Shown one piece after another: positions 1 through 6,384 of a stretch of DNA of 14,789 bases. Source of the DNA: Bacteroidales bacterium UBA2716 (GTDB lineage: Bacteria; Bacteroidota; Bacteroidia; Bacteroidales; UBA932); contig DEKS01000122.1 of the NCBI GenBank assembly GCA_002354005.1, forward strand, positions 1-14,789, read 5' to 3'. The notes under the pieces are model-generated. The model was not told the origin of the DNA. It saw only the letters and a program-made list of their open reading frames with translations, and searched no databases. The position numbers were made by a program, and so were the translations under genes. The stretch's first letter is position 1; each line of letters starts with the position of its first letter.

Positions 1-369
1 CCCACCAACGGCCTGGACATTCCCTCCAAGTCGCAGTTCCGCAAAGCCATTACCCGTTACACCAATGAGGATGCCTGCGTGGTCATCTCCACCCACCAGG
101 TGCGAGACCTGGAGGAGATTATCGACCCCATCATTATCCTGGACAAGGAAGATGTACTGGTGAATGCGAGCCTGCAGACCATCAGCGAAAAACTGTTCTT
201 TGACTATGGTACCACCCTCCATCCGGAGGCCCTGTACCTGGAACATACCCCCAGTGGCGCCATCCAGGTGTATCCCAATACCACCGGCGAGGAATCCAAG
301 GTGAACCTGGAAGCCCTCTTCAATGCCGTGCACGCCCACAAAGATGTTGTTAAAGCCTTATTCAAGTAG
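1..369 (+). CDS. ABC transporter ATP-binding protein, C-terminal part (5' end outside window)
   Basis: This is the tail of an ABC ATPase whose N-terminal half (Walker A, signature and most of Walker B) lies left of the window. The frame is open from base 1 and begins PTNGLDIPSK, a typical D-loop just after Walker B (usually DEPTNGLD), followed about 20 residues later by VVISTHQ, the switch histidine (H-loop). Roughly 75 more residues follow, ending at TAG 367-369. It would power the membrane protein that starts four bases later, as a cytoplasmic partner. The substrate cannot be read from this fragment. The arrangement ATPase, multi-pass protein, GntR/YtrA regulator is a familiar Bacteroidetes cassette, often implicated in envelope stress or drug response, but that role is inference. 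Confidence 0.9.
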   Translation, partial: PTNGLDIPSKSQFRKAITRYTNEDACVVISTHQVRDLEEIIDPIIILDKEDVLVNASLQTISEKLFFDYGTTLHPEALYLEHTPSGAIQVYPNTTGEESKVNLEALFNAVHAHKDVVKALFK

Positions 370-373
370 CCCT

Positions 374-1192
374 ATGACAAACGAAATTTTCCAAGGCCAG
401 CGTTTCTGGACCTATTTCAAATATGACCTCACGCAAATGTGGCGCAACCACGTAAAGGCAGCCGTGGGCATCGGCCTGGCCGGTCTCATCGTGTACTTTG
501 TGGTGGTCCTGTTCAACCTCGCCTTCAACGGCACCTGGCAGGGCCCCGGCATCACCGGCCGTTTCTTCACCTTCTTCCTGGCCTCCGCCGCGCTGGAGCT
601 CTACTATACCCGCATCTACGGGTACCTGACAGACAAACGCAAAGGCAGCGCCTGGCTCATGCTGCCTGCTTCCACCGTGGAGAAGTGGGTCTCCATGCTC
701 GTCATGGCCTGCATTGTCCTGCCCGTGCTGTTCCTCTGCGCATCGTTCCTGGTAGACAGCATTCTTTGCGCAGTGGATCCTTCCCTGGGCCAGTCCATGC
801 TGGGCGTCATCGGCGGCGGCTGGAAGTCCATGATGGAAGCCCTTACGGATGTGAATTCCGACTACACGCTTACCCTCAATGTGGCTCCGCTGGGCTGGGC
901 CATGGTGCTGAGCCTCATCGGGAACCTCCTGTATTTCCTCCTCTGCGGCATCTGCTTCAAACGTAACAAAATTCTGGGTGCCTTTGCCATCGCATTCGGC
1001 CTGAGTATCCTGTCTTCCATTATCATGAGCTACTTCAGCTTTGGTTTTGTGACCCAGCTGGATGTGGACGATATGAACATTGCGCAAAGCAACATCAATA
1101 CCTTCTTCTGGTGGATGAATGCGATTACGGCCCTTTTCACCGTTGCCATGGTCGGCGGCATCTTCTGGCGCCTCAAAACCCTCAAGCATTAA
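374..1192 (+). CDS. Multi-pass membrane protein, probable permease partner of the ABC ATPase
   Basis: A 272-residue hydrophobic protein. I chose the ATG at 374, four bases after the ATPase stop; an upstream in-frame ATG at 323 would lie inside the ATPase gene and add non-membrane sequence. About six membrane segments are visible: residues near 30-50 (AAVGIGLAGLIVYFVVVLF), 60-80, 105-130, 175-198, 205-232 and 245-265. The N terminus (YFKYDLTQMWRNH) resembles the cytoplasmic lead-in of ABC-2 type permeases. No catalytic motif is seen. Position between an ATPase and a GntR regulator is the main argument for a transporter role; by sequence alone it is an uncharacterised membrane protein. Confidence 0.8.
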   Translation: MTNEIFQGQRFWTYFKYDLTQMWRNHVKAAVGIGLAGLIVYFVVVLFNLAFNGTWQGPGITGRFFTFFLASAALELYYTRIYGYLTDKRKGSAWLMLPASTVEKWVSMLVMACIVLPVLFLCASFLVDSILCAVDPSLGQSMLGVIGGGWKSMMEALTDVNSDYTLTLNVAPLGWAMVLSLIGNLLYFLLCGICFKRNKILGAFAIAFGLSILSSIIMSYFSFGFVTQLDVDDMNIAQSNINTFFWWMNAITALFTVAMVGGIFWRLKTLKH

Positions 1193-1195
1193 GCC

Positions 1196-1534
1196 ATGGA
1201 TTTTCACAGTGACAAACCCATTTATCTGCAAATCGCCGATACCCTGTGCGAAAGCATCCTCTGCGGCACCTTAAAGGCCGAAGACCGGATTCCTTCCGTT
1301 CGCGAATACGGTGCGCAGATAGGCGTAAACCCCAATACCGTGATGCGCACGTACGAGAAACTCACGGACGACGGCATCATCTACAACAAGCGCGGGATTG
1401 GCTATTTTGTATCGGCCGATGCCCATGAAAAGATCCTGGAGGCTCAAAAGGCCGATTTCCTCTCCAAAGAAGTACCCGCCATCCGTCGCAAGATGGAACT
1501 GCTGGGACTGGACGCAAGCATCTTCAAAAACTAA
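1196..1534 (+). CDS. GntR-family (YtrA-like) transcriptional regulator
   Basis: A 112-residue DNA-binding protein consisting of little more than a winged helix-turn-helix. The start PIYLQIADTLCESILCGTL is the classic GntR first helix; IPSVREYGAQIGVNPNTVMRTYEKL is the helix-turn-helix with recognition helix, and GIIYNKRGIGYFVS is the wing. The short tail after residue 70, without a large effector domain, fits the YtrA subgroup, whose members usually sit beside and repress ABC transporter genes. The ATG lies three bases after the membrane-protein stop, so it is most likely the last or next-to-last gene of the transporter operon and probably autoregulates it (inference). No operator can be assigned because the operon promoter is outside the window. 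Confidence 0.93.
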   Translation: MDFHSDKPIYLQIADTLCESILCGTLKAEDRIPSVREYGAQIGVNPNTVMRTYEKLTDDGIIYNKRGIGYFVSADAHEKILEAQKADFLSKEVPAIRRKMELLGLDASIFKN

Positions 1535-1541
1535 AAACGAT

Positions 1542-2228
1542 ATGAAAAAAGTACTAAGCGCCCTGTGCGCACTCGCCCTCATCAGCTGCACCTGGAACGT
1601 GCACATCGGCAATGGCAAAAACAGAAAAACTCTCACCTGCAAAGGCCCCGTTGTAACCCGGACTTTTGTTCTGGCCGATTTTAACGCAATTCTCATCAAC
1701 GGTCACGCAGACCTGGAATTCACCCAGACCGACGGCACTTTTGGCGTAAGCGTAACAGCCAACGAAGAAGTGTTCCAGCACCTGAACTACCGCGTGGAAA
1801 ACGGTACGCTTATTCTGGAAACCATTGATAAAGTCAATATCCGCGCCGACGAATACGACATCTGTATAAGCGCACCTGCACTCACAAGCATCGAGGTGAA
1901 CGGCGCTACCGATACCAAGATTGACGCGCTGAACCAGCCGGGGAATCTGGAGATGGAGATCAATGGCGCCGGCGACATGGAACTCAAGAATATTACCGTT
2001 CCGGAACTCAGCGTAGAGATTAACGGCGCTGCAGACCTGGAATGCAAAGGGCTGAACGTGGGCAAACTGAGTATAGCGGTAAATGGTGCAGGCGACGTGG
2101 AGCTTTCCGGTAAGGCGCAAAGCTGCACCCTGAATGTGTCCGGCGCAGGGGACATTGATGCCCGCCAGCTGGATTGTGAGGCTATTGAGACCCACAAGGC
2201 CGGTCTGGCCTCCATTAAGACTAAGTAG
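1542..2228 (+). CDS. DUF2807 (GIN domain) lipoprotein with beta-repeat structure
   Basis: A 228-residue secreted protein. The ATG at 1542 gives a lipoprotein signal peptide MKKVLSALCALALISC, with the lipobox cysteine at residue 16; longer in-frame starts lie inside the GntR gene. The mature part shows the 'head GIN domain, putative auto-transporter adhesin' pattern (DUF2807), widespread in Bacteroidetes: FNAILINGHADLEFTQTDG near residue 50, then repeated NGA-x-D units at residues 120, 141, 161 and 181 and a diverged SGAGD at 200, about 20 residues apart, as expected for a beta-helix or stacked beta structure. It is seven bases downstream of the GntR gene and probably co-transcribed with it. 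Its molecular function is not established; surface or periplasmic location is inferred from the lipobox. Confidence 0.9.
   Translation: MKKVLSALCALALISCTWNVHIGNGKNRKTLTCKGPVVTRTFVLADFNAILINGHADLEFTQTDGTFGVSVTANEEVFQHLNYRVENGTLILETIDKVNIRADEYDICISAPALTSIEVNGATDTKIDALNQPGNLEMEINGAGDMELKNITVPELSVEINGAADLECKGLNVGKLSIAVNGAGDVELSGKAQSCTLNVSGAGDIDARQLDCEAIETHKAGLASIKTK
1899..2153 (+). repeat. Internal ~60-bp repeats encoding NGAxD beta units
   Basis: Five diverged in-frame copies of an AAYGGYGCNRSNGAC-like core begin at about 1899, 1962, 2022, 2082 and 2139, spaced 57-63 bases, inside the GIN-domain lipoprotein gene. Protein periodicity (NGATD, NGAGD, NGAAD, NGAGD, SGAGD) is better kept than DNA identity, so these are old repeats held by fold, not a recent tandem expansion. 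Confidence 0.75.
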
Positions 2229-2658
2229 AATGCTGCGCGCGCCAGGCTGCCGGGGTGAGGCCCGTCACCGATTTGAATTGATGGGAGAAATTGCCTCTGT
2301 CCCGGTAGCCCACGCGCAGCGCAATGTATGAAGCAGGCGTTTCCGGTTCTGCCAGAAGCAGCTCCTGCGCATCCTGAATGCGCAGCTGCGTACGGAAAGA
2401 GCGAAAGTCCTCTCCACGCATGGCAAAATACCTGAAGAGTGTAGCGGAATCTGTACCGATATGCGCAGCCGACTCCTCTATGGTCCGGTCCGGAAGACGG
2501 TAACCTTTACCGTTCACCCAGGTCCGGACCAGTTTTTCTACCCGTTTTACGGTGTCCGGAAGGAGGGGTGTGGACGCGGAAAAAGAAGGAGCCTGCTCCT
2601 TTTTGTTGAACAGGCTCCTGAAAGAATTTTGGAAGAATTTCTTACCAGCCCAGGACAT
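2221..2658 (-). CDS. Short AraC-type helix-turn-helix regulator
   Basis: A 145-residue protein with an AraC/XylS C-terminal DNA-binding domain. From about residue 65, RTIEESAAHIGTDSATLFRYF is the first helix-turn-helix and, after a linker helix (FRTQLRIQDAQELLL), ASYIALRVGYRDRGNFSHQFKSVTGLTPAAWR is the second, with the strongly conserved GYxxxxxFSxxFKxxxGxTPxxWR signature. The first 50 residues (basic, then NKKEQAPSFSASTPLLPDT) form no recognisable sensor domain. I chose ATG at 2658 (MSWAGKKFF), which overlaps the end of the deoxyhypusine-synthase-like gene by 17 bases and suggests translational coupling; an ATG at 2703 is possible but lies deeper in that gene. It may regulate its own unit or the neighbouring biosynthetic locus (inference). 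Confidence 0.85.
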   Translation of the reverse strand: MSWAGKKFFQNSFRSLFNKKEQAPSFSASTPLLPDTVKRVEKLVRTWVNGKGYRLPDRTIEESAAHIGTDSATLFRYFAMRGEDFRSFRTQLRIQDAQELLLAEPETPASYIALRVGYRDRGNFSHQFKSVTGLTPAAWRAQHST

Positions 2659-3616
2659 AGGCGAAAATGAGCGGTGCCACAATGGTGGCGTCACTTTCCA
2701 CAATGAACTTGGGCGTATCCGGTGCCAGCTTGCCCCAGGTGATTTTCTCGTTGGGAACAGCGCCGGAATAGGAACCGTAAGAAGTGGTGGAGTCCGAGAT
2801 TTGGCAGAAATAGGCCCAGAGCGGAGTGCCTGTCCAGCCCAGATCCTGTTCCATCATGGGAACGCAGCAGATGGGGAAGTCACCGGCGGTGCCGCCGCCG
2901 ATCTGGAAGAAGCCCACGCCGGCGCCCTGGCTGTTTTTCTTGTACCAGTCCACCAGGAACATCATGACTTCTACGCCCTGGATGACCATGTGCGGGTCAT
3001 ACTCACCGCGAATGACGTGGGCGGTGAAGATGTTGCCGGTGGTGCAGTCTTCCCAGGCCGGGCAAATGATGGGGATGTTCTTTTCACAGGCGGCTACCAC
3101 CCAGCTGTCCTTGGGGTCAATCTCATAGTACTGCTTGAGAACGCCGCTGCGGATCATCTGGTAGATGAACTCGTACGGGAGATATCTCTTGCCTTCTGCC
3201 TTGGCCTTGTCCCACACCTCTACCAGGTGTTTTTCCAGGCGGCGGAAAGCTTCCTCTTCCGGGATGCAGGTATCCGTTACACGGTTGTAGTGGTTGTCCA
3301 GCAGCTCCTGCTCCTGTTTGGGGGTGAGGTCGCGGTAGCCGGGCACACGGTAATAGTGGCTGTGGGCCACCAGGTTCATGATGTCTTCCTCTAGGTTGTT
3401 TGCACTGCAGCAAACGAAGGCGATTTTATCCTGACGGATCATTTCTGCCAGGGAGAGGCCCAGTTCTGCGGTGGACATGGCACCGGCCATGGCCAGGAAC
3501 ATTTTGCCACCCTTGTTCAGGAGATCTTCATAGGCCTTTGCAGCGTCTACCAGGGCTGCGGAATTGAAATGACGGTAGTGATGGGTAATGAATTGAGAGA
3601 TAGGTCCCTTTTCCAT
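2642..3616 (-). CDS. Deoxyhypusine synthase-like protein lacking the catalytic lysine
   Basis: A 324-residue member of the deoxyhypusine synthase (DHS) fold family. Recognisable blocks, compared with human DHS from memory: MAGAMSTAELGLSLAEMI (35-60), FVCCSANNLEEDIMNLVAH (67-85, matching TTAGGVEED), ICPAWEDCTTGNIF (184-197), GGGTAGDFPIC (240-250) and AVPNEKITWGK (286-296). True DHS transfers the butylamine of spermidine to a lysine on eIF5A through an active-site lysine placed three residues after the GGG; here that position is Gly245, so classical chemistry is unlikely. Bacteria lack eIF5A, and such proteins may act on a polyamine or another protein; the substrate is unknown. It has its own divergent promoter (CTTG-N20-TAATTTTG) and is the first gene of a two-gene unit with the AraC-type regulator. 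Confidence 0.88.
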   Translation of the reverse strand: MEKGPISQFITHHYRHFNSAALVDAAKAYEDLLNKGGKMFLAMAGAMSTAELGLSLAEMIRQDKIAFVCCSANNLEEDIMNLVAHSHYYRVPGYRDLTPKQEQELLDNHYNRVTDTCIPEEEAFRRLEKHLVEVWDKAKAEGKRYLPYEFIYQMIRSGVLKQYYEIDPKDSWVVAACEKNIPIICPAWEDCTTGNIFTAHVIRGEYDPHMVIQGVEVMMFLVDWYKKNSQGAGVGFFQIGGGTAGDFPICCVPMMEQDLGWTGTPLWAYFCQISDSTTSYGSYSGAVPNEKITWGKLAPDTPKFIVESDATIVAPLIFAYVLGW

Positions 3617-3678
3617 TTTTTAAACAGGTTTTCACGGGGCGAAGCCAGTCTTTGACTTCCAACCGCGCGAATTGTAGG

Positions 3679-3710
3679 CAAAATTAGAAAATTATTACTA
3701 AATTTGCAAG
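3679..3710 (-). promoter_or_regulatory. Bacteroidetes-type promoter of the DHS-like gene
   Basis: On the - strand, TAATTTTG (3686-3679) matches the Bacteroidetes -7 consensus TAnnTTTG exactly, and CTTG (3710-3707) matches three of four bases of the -33 TTTG box with a 20-base spacer. The predicted start is near 3673, leaving a leader of about 57 bases before the ATG at 3616. Confidence 0.65.
3699..3706 (+). promoter_or_regulatory. Bacteroidetes -7 box for the biosynthetic operon
   Basis: TAAATTTG matches TAnnTTTG exactly. Predicted start near 3711-3713 gives a leader of about 46 bases, A-rich before the ATG at 3759. No good TTTG lies 19-21 bases upstream (only ATTG at 3671-3674 with a 24-base gap). 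The box lies between the -33 and -7 elements of the divergent promoter, so the two promoters share about 30 bases and could compete or be co-regulated. Confidence 0.6.
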
Positions 3711-3758
3711 CGCGAAGAAATTCCTTAAAAAGAACGATAACTTTTATTTAGTGTAATT

Positions 3759-4001
3759 ATGACAATTGACGAAATTTACGAGAAAGTGAACGAGTTCCTG
3801 GTGGAAGACCTGGAGATTGAAGAAAGCAAAATCAGCGAGGACGCCCGTCTGAAGGAAGACCTGGGCATCGACTCCCTGGAAGTGGTGGACGTAGTCGTCC
3901 TGGTGGAGGAGCAGTTTGGCTTCAAGATGAAACCGGAAGACTTCAAGGAACTCATCACCCTGGACGATTTCTGCAAGTTCATTGCCAATCGTATTGGCTA
4001 A
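3759..4001 (+). CDS. Acyl carrier protein 1
   Basis: An 80-residue acidic carrier protein, close to the usual ACP length. The four-helix pattern is complete and the phosphopantetheine attachment site is Ser39 in LGIDSLEVVD, at the start of helix II. It would carry the growing acyl chain for the ketosynthases and dehydratases encoded downstream and donate it to the acyltransferase encoded next. It is the first gene of the long + strand operon and follows the intergenic promoter region. The motif is the canonical DSL, unlike the second ACP, which has DSI, suggesting the two carriers are not interchangeable (inference). Its 3' end overlaps the next gene and forms a small inverted repeat. Confidence 0.96.
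   Translation: MTIDEIYEKVNEFLVEDLEIEESKISEDARLKEDLGIDSLEVVDVVVLVEEQFGFKMKPEDFKELITLDDFCKFIANRIG
3984..3998 (+). repeat. Perfect inverted repeat over the ACP stop / acyltransferase start
   Basis: GCCAAT (3984-3989), loop CGT, ATTGGC (3993-3998): six perfect base pairs ending one base before the ACP stop codon. The candidate TTG starts of the next gene (3982 and 3994) are at or inside the stem. No T-run follows, so it is not an intrinsic terminator. It might protect the ACP message or lower translation of the next gene; a 6-bp stem could also occur by chance. Confidence 0.5.
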
Positions 4002-4884
4002 TCAGGAAGGCACACGCGCCTGGCGTGGCTCCACGGACGGTGCACCTTGGATGCAGCGCTCGCTGCTAACCGTAGTAAGGGTGGCTCCGCTGTGGCTCAG
4101 CTACAGCCTCATGTCGCTGGCCATTCCATTCTATGTACTGTTTGACGGGCGGGGCCGCAAGGCCTCGTACCGTTTTTTCCGCAAAAGAATGGGGTATGGC
4201 GCAGTGCACAGTTTTTTTTGTGTCTTTCGCAACATGTACAGCATGGGCACGGTGGTCATCGACCGCTTCAGTGCCTATGCAGGCAAGCGTTTCCGAATGA
4301 TTCCGGACGGGAAGGAATCCTTTGACCGGCTCGCCCAAACGCCCGGTTCTTTTATGATGCTGGGCTCCCATCTGGGCAATTTTGAGATGGTGGGATACAT
4401 GCTCCCGTCGCCCCGTCCCCTGAAAGTACTGGTTTACGGCGGCGAAACCCATACCGTCATGCAGAACCGCACCCGGATGTTCGCCCCCGGCAACATCGAA
4501 ATGATACCGGCAACGGAGGACATGGCGCATTTGTTCGCCCTGAACAATGCCATGGCAGGGGGAGAGATTGTCTCCCTTCCGGCCGACCGTCTCCTGGGCT
4601 CGCACAAGGTCTTCCGTCTTCCGTTCCTGGGGGCCGATGCCGCTTTCCCGCAAGGGCCGTTCACGCTGGCTGCCCTTCGGGATGTGCCGGTGGTGGCCAC
4701 CTTCGTCGTCCGGGAAAGCCGCGGCAGCTACCGTTTGGTGGTACGCAGGCTCCCGATGCCGCAGGAAGGAACATCGGCCCGGCGGGCACAAGCACTGGCC
4801 GGAGCGTACGTCTCTTTACTGGAATCCATGGCGCGCCGCTATCCGGAACAATGGTATAACTTTTATGATTTTTGGTCCGAATGA
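3994..4884 (+). CDS. LpxL/HtrB-family (lipid A-type) acyltransferase
   Basis: A roughly 296-residue membrane-associated acyltransferase of the lysophospholipid/LpxL (LABLAT) type, which uses acyl-ACP to acylate a lipid acceptor at the inner face of the cytoplasmic membrane. The catalytic HX4E motif is GSHLGNFEM, with His126 and Glu131; the N terminus has the usual W-x-G start and a hydrophobic stretch (VAPLWLSYSLMSLAIPFYVLF, about residues 30-50). The downstream LPADRLLGS and LPFLGADAAFPQGPF blocks match the family regions after the active site. There is no ATG at the family's usual N terminus; TTG at 3994 (8-base overlap with the ACP gene) is my choice, with TTG 3982 as alternative. Homologues are regular members of aryl polyene/flexirubin clusters, where they are thought to attach the polyene to a lipid. 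Confidence 0.88.
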   Translation: MANQEGTRAWRGSTDGAPWMQRSLLTVVRVAPLWLSYSLMSLAIPFYVLFDGRGRKASYRFFRKRMGYGAVHSFFCVFRNMYSMGTVVIDRFSAYAGKRFRMIPDGKESFDRLAQTPGSFMMLGSHLGNFEMVGYMLPSPRPLKVLVYGGETHTVMQNRTRMFAPGNIEMIPATEDMAHLFALNNAMAGGEIVSLPADRLLGSHKVFRLPFLGADAAFPQGPFTLAALRDVPVVATFVVRESRGSYRLVVRRLPMPQEGTSARRAQALAGAYVSLLESMARRYPEQWYNFYDFWSE

Positions 4885-5312
4885 AACCCCTTAGCGACAT
4901 TCCCATCGGGGAATTACTGCCCCAACAGCCGCCGTTCCGCTTTGTGGATTCCCTGGAGGAATACACGGAGGAACTCGCCCGCATCCGTTTCACCCCAGCG
5001 GAAGGCAAGAACCTTCTGATGGAAGACGGTTGCCTGAGCGCAGCCGGGCTCATGGAACACATGGCCCAGTGCAGCGCTGTACGGGTAGGGTATTACAACA
5101 AGTTTATCCTGAAACTGCCGGTGAAGATTGGCTACATCGGCCAGTTCCGCAAACTCCGCATTACCCGCCTTCCCAAGGCCGGAGAAACCCTGGAGACCAC
5201 CATCTATCTCAGGGAGGAAGTCTATAACATAACCATGGTAGACGCAGAGGTGCGTGTGGGCGATGAACTCCTTGCCACCGCTTCCCTCAAGAGCGCCGTC
5301 AAGGATGACTAA
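4881..5312 (+). CDS. Hotdog-fold dehydratase-like protein (ApeP/FabZ-like), His lost, Glu kept
   Basis: A 143-residue single hotdog domain. LLPQQPPFRFVDSL (residues 12-25) matches the FabZ N-terminal LPHRYPFLLVDRV block and GLMEHMAQC (56-64) matches the central helix EAMAQ, keeping the catalytic acid as Glu59. The HFPGxPxxPG segment that normally supplies the catalytic His is replaced (residues 44-55, NLLMEDGCLSAA), so by itself it should be an inactive or weak 3-hydroxyacyl-ACP dehydratase. The FabZ-like protein encoded at 9698 has the opposite pattern. The family includes the dehydratase-like partners of aryl polyene systems. The ATG overlaps the acyltransferase stop as ATGA, so translation is probably coupled. 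Confidence 0.82.
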   Translation: MKPLSDIPIGELLPQQPPFRFVDSLEEYTEELARIRFTPAEGKNLLMEDGCLSAAGLMEHMAQCSAVRVGYYNKFILKLPVKIGYIGQFRKLRITRLPKAGETLETTIYLREEVYNITMVDAEVRVGDELLATASLKSAVKDD

Positions 5313-6384
5313 AGTCTACTGCACAGGATGCGGCGTGGTAACGCCGGTTGGGGACACCCCGGAAGCGGTGTTCCAGGCCGTGCGTACAGGCCGTTCTGCC
5401 CTTCGCCTGTATCAGGCCGGTCCGGAGCCCTATGTGGCTTCGCTCCTGAGCCGGGAGGGTTTTGACGGCCCGTCCTTCTTTGAAGACATTGCCGTGAAAG
5501 CGGCCCGAAAGGCCCTGGAGCAGGCCGGATTAGAGCCGTCCTGTCCGCGTGTCGGCCTGGTGCTTTCCACCATCAAAGGGAATGTGGAACTGCTGGACCG
5601 GGAGGATGTTTCGCTGGCTGCCTCGGCTGCCCGCATTGCCGCTGCACTGGGAATGAGCACCCCTCCTGTAGTGGTCTCCAATGCCTGTATTTCCGGCCTG
5701 GCCGCGCTCCTGCAAGGCATGCGGATGCTCCGTGACGGGGCCTATGACCATGTGCTTGTGGTGGGGGCGGAGGTTCAGTCCCGCTTCATCGTCAGCGGAT
5801 TCCAGTCCCTGAAAGCGTTGTCGCTGCAGCCCAGCAAGCCGTTCGACGCGGCGCGGGATGGGCTCAACCCGGGGGAAGCCGCGGCCGCCATGGTGCTCAG
5901 CGGAGAAAAAAAATCTCCGTGGGAACTGGTGGACGGAGCGGTGCGGAACGATGCCAACCACATTTCGGGCCCGTCAAGGACGGGTGAGGGCAGCTACAAC
6001 GCCCTCAAATACCTGCTGCCGCTGGTGAACCGCGAGAAACTCGCGTTTGTAAACGTCCATGGCACGGCCACCCTATACAACGACGAGATGGAAGCCATCG
6101 CGCTGGACCGTGCCGGCCTCCTGGATGTACCCGTAAATGCCCTCAAAGGCATTTTTGGCCACACCATGGGTGCCGCCGGCATCCTGGAATCCATTGTGTC
6201 CATGCTCGCTTGCGACAAGGGCGTAGTGCTGCCCACCCGGGGCTTTTCGGAGCTGGGTGTGAGCCGGCCGGTGCGGGTATCGGCACAGGAAATGCCCACC
6301 CAAGGCTCGGAATTCATTAAACTGCTCTCCGGCTTTGGTGGTGTGAACGGAGCTCTGCTCTTTAGAAAAGGAGGTGCGCAGTGA
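5305..6384 (+). CDS. Beta-ketoacyl-ACP synthase 1 (intact catalytic triad)
   Basis: A 359-residue FabF/type II PKS ketosynthase-like protein, slightly shorter than the usual 400-410. It performs Claisen condensation of acyl and malonyl-ACP. The N terminus VYCTGCGVVTPVGDT fits the family; catalytic residues are present: Cys128 in NACISG, His252 in VNVHGTAT and His286 in GIFGHTMGAAG. The nucleophile context is NACISG rather than TACSSG. It ends with SGFGGVNGALLF, as in other ketosynthases. ATG 5305 overlaps the hotdog gene by eight bases, and the stop overlaps the GTG of the following half-length ketosynthase-like gene, suggesting the two proteins are made together and perhaps form a heterodimer (inference). 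Confidence 0.93.
   Translation: MTKVYCTGCGVVTPVGDTPEAVFQAVRTGRSALRLYQAGPEPYVASLLSREGFDGPSFFEDIAVKAARKALEQAGLEPSCPRVGLVLSTIKGNVELLDREDVSLAASAARIAAALGMSTPPVVVSNACISGLAALLQGMRMLRDGAYDHVLVVGAEVQSRFIVSGFQSLKALSLQPSKPFDAARDGLNPGEAAAAMVLSGEKKSPWELVDGAVRNDANHISGPSRTGEGSYNALKYLLPLVNREKLAFVNVHGTATLYNDEMEAIALDRAGLLDVPVNALKGIFGHTMGAAGILESIVSMLACDKGVVLPTRGFSELGVSRPVRVSAQEMPTQGSEFIKLLSGFGGVNGALLFRKGGAQ
6368..6375 (+). promoter_or_regulatory. Strong Shine-Dalgarno sequence before a GTG start
   Basis: AAGGAGGT is fully complementary to the 16S rRNA 3' end and lies five bases before GTG 6381, inside the end of the ketosynthase gene. Bacteroidetes genes rarely carry such a site, and the other starts in this window show none. 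It supports GTG 6381 as the true start. Confidence 0.7.

Noticed and set aside
362..1231. 289-residue - strand open frame opposite the membrane protein
   Set aside because: Complement of hydrophobic codons gives a charged, repetitive translation; no family resemblance.
1398..1541. Longer N terminus for the GIN lipoprotein
   Set aside because: It would overlap the GntR gene and destroy the clear lipoprotein signal peptide that begins at 1542.
3647..3657. AGTC-TTT-GACT inverted repeat in the DHS leader
   Set aside because: Four-base arms are expected by chance; no conserved context visible.
3738..3745. TAACTTTT as the -7 box for the ACP operon
   Set aside because: Lacks the final G and would leave almost no leader before ATG 3759; TAAATTTG at 3699 is a better match and distance.
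5305..6384. Ketosynthase 1 as an inactive chain-length factor
   Set aside because: Cys128, His252 and His286 are all present, so it should be catalytically competent.
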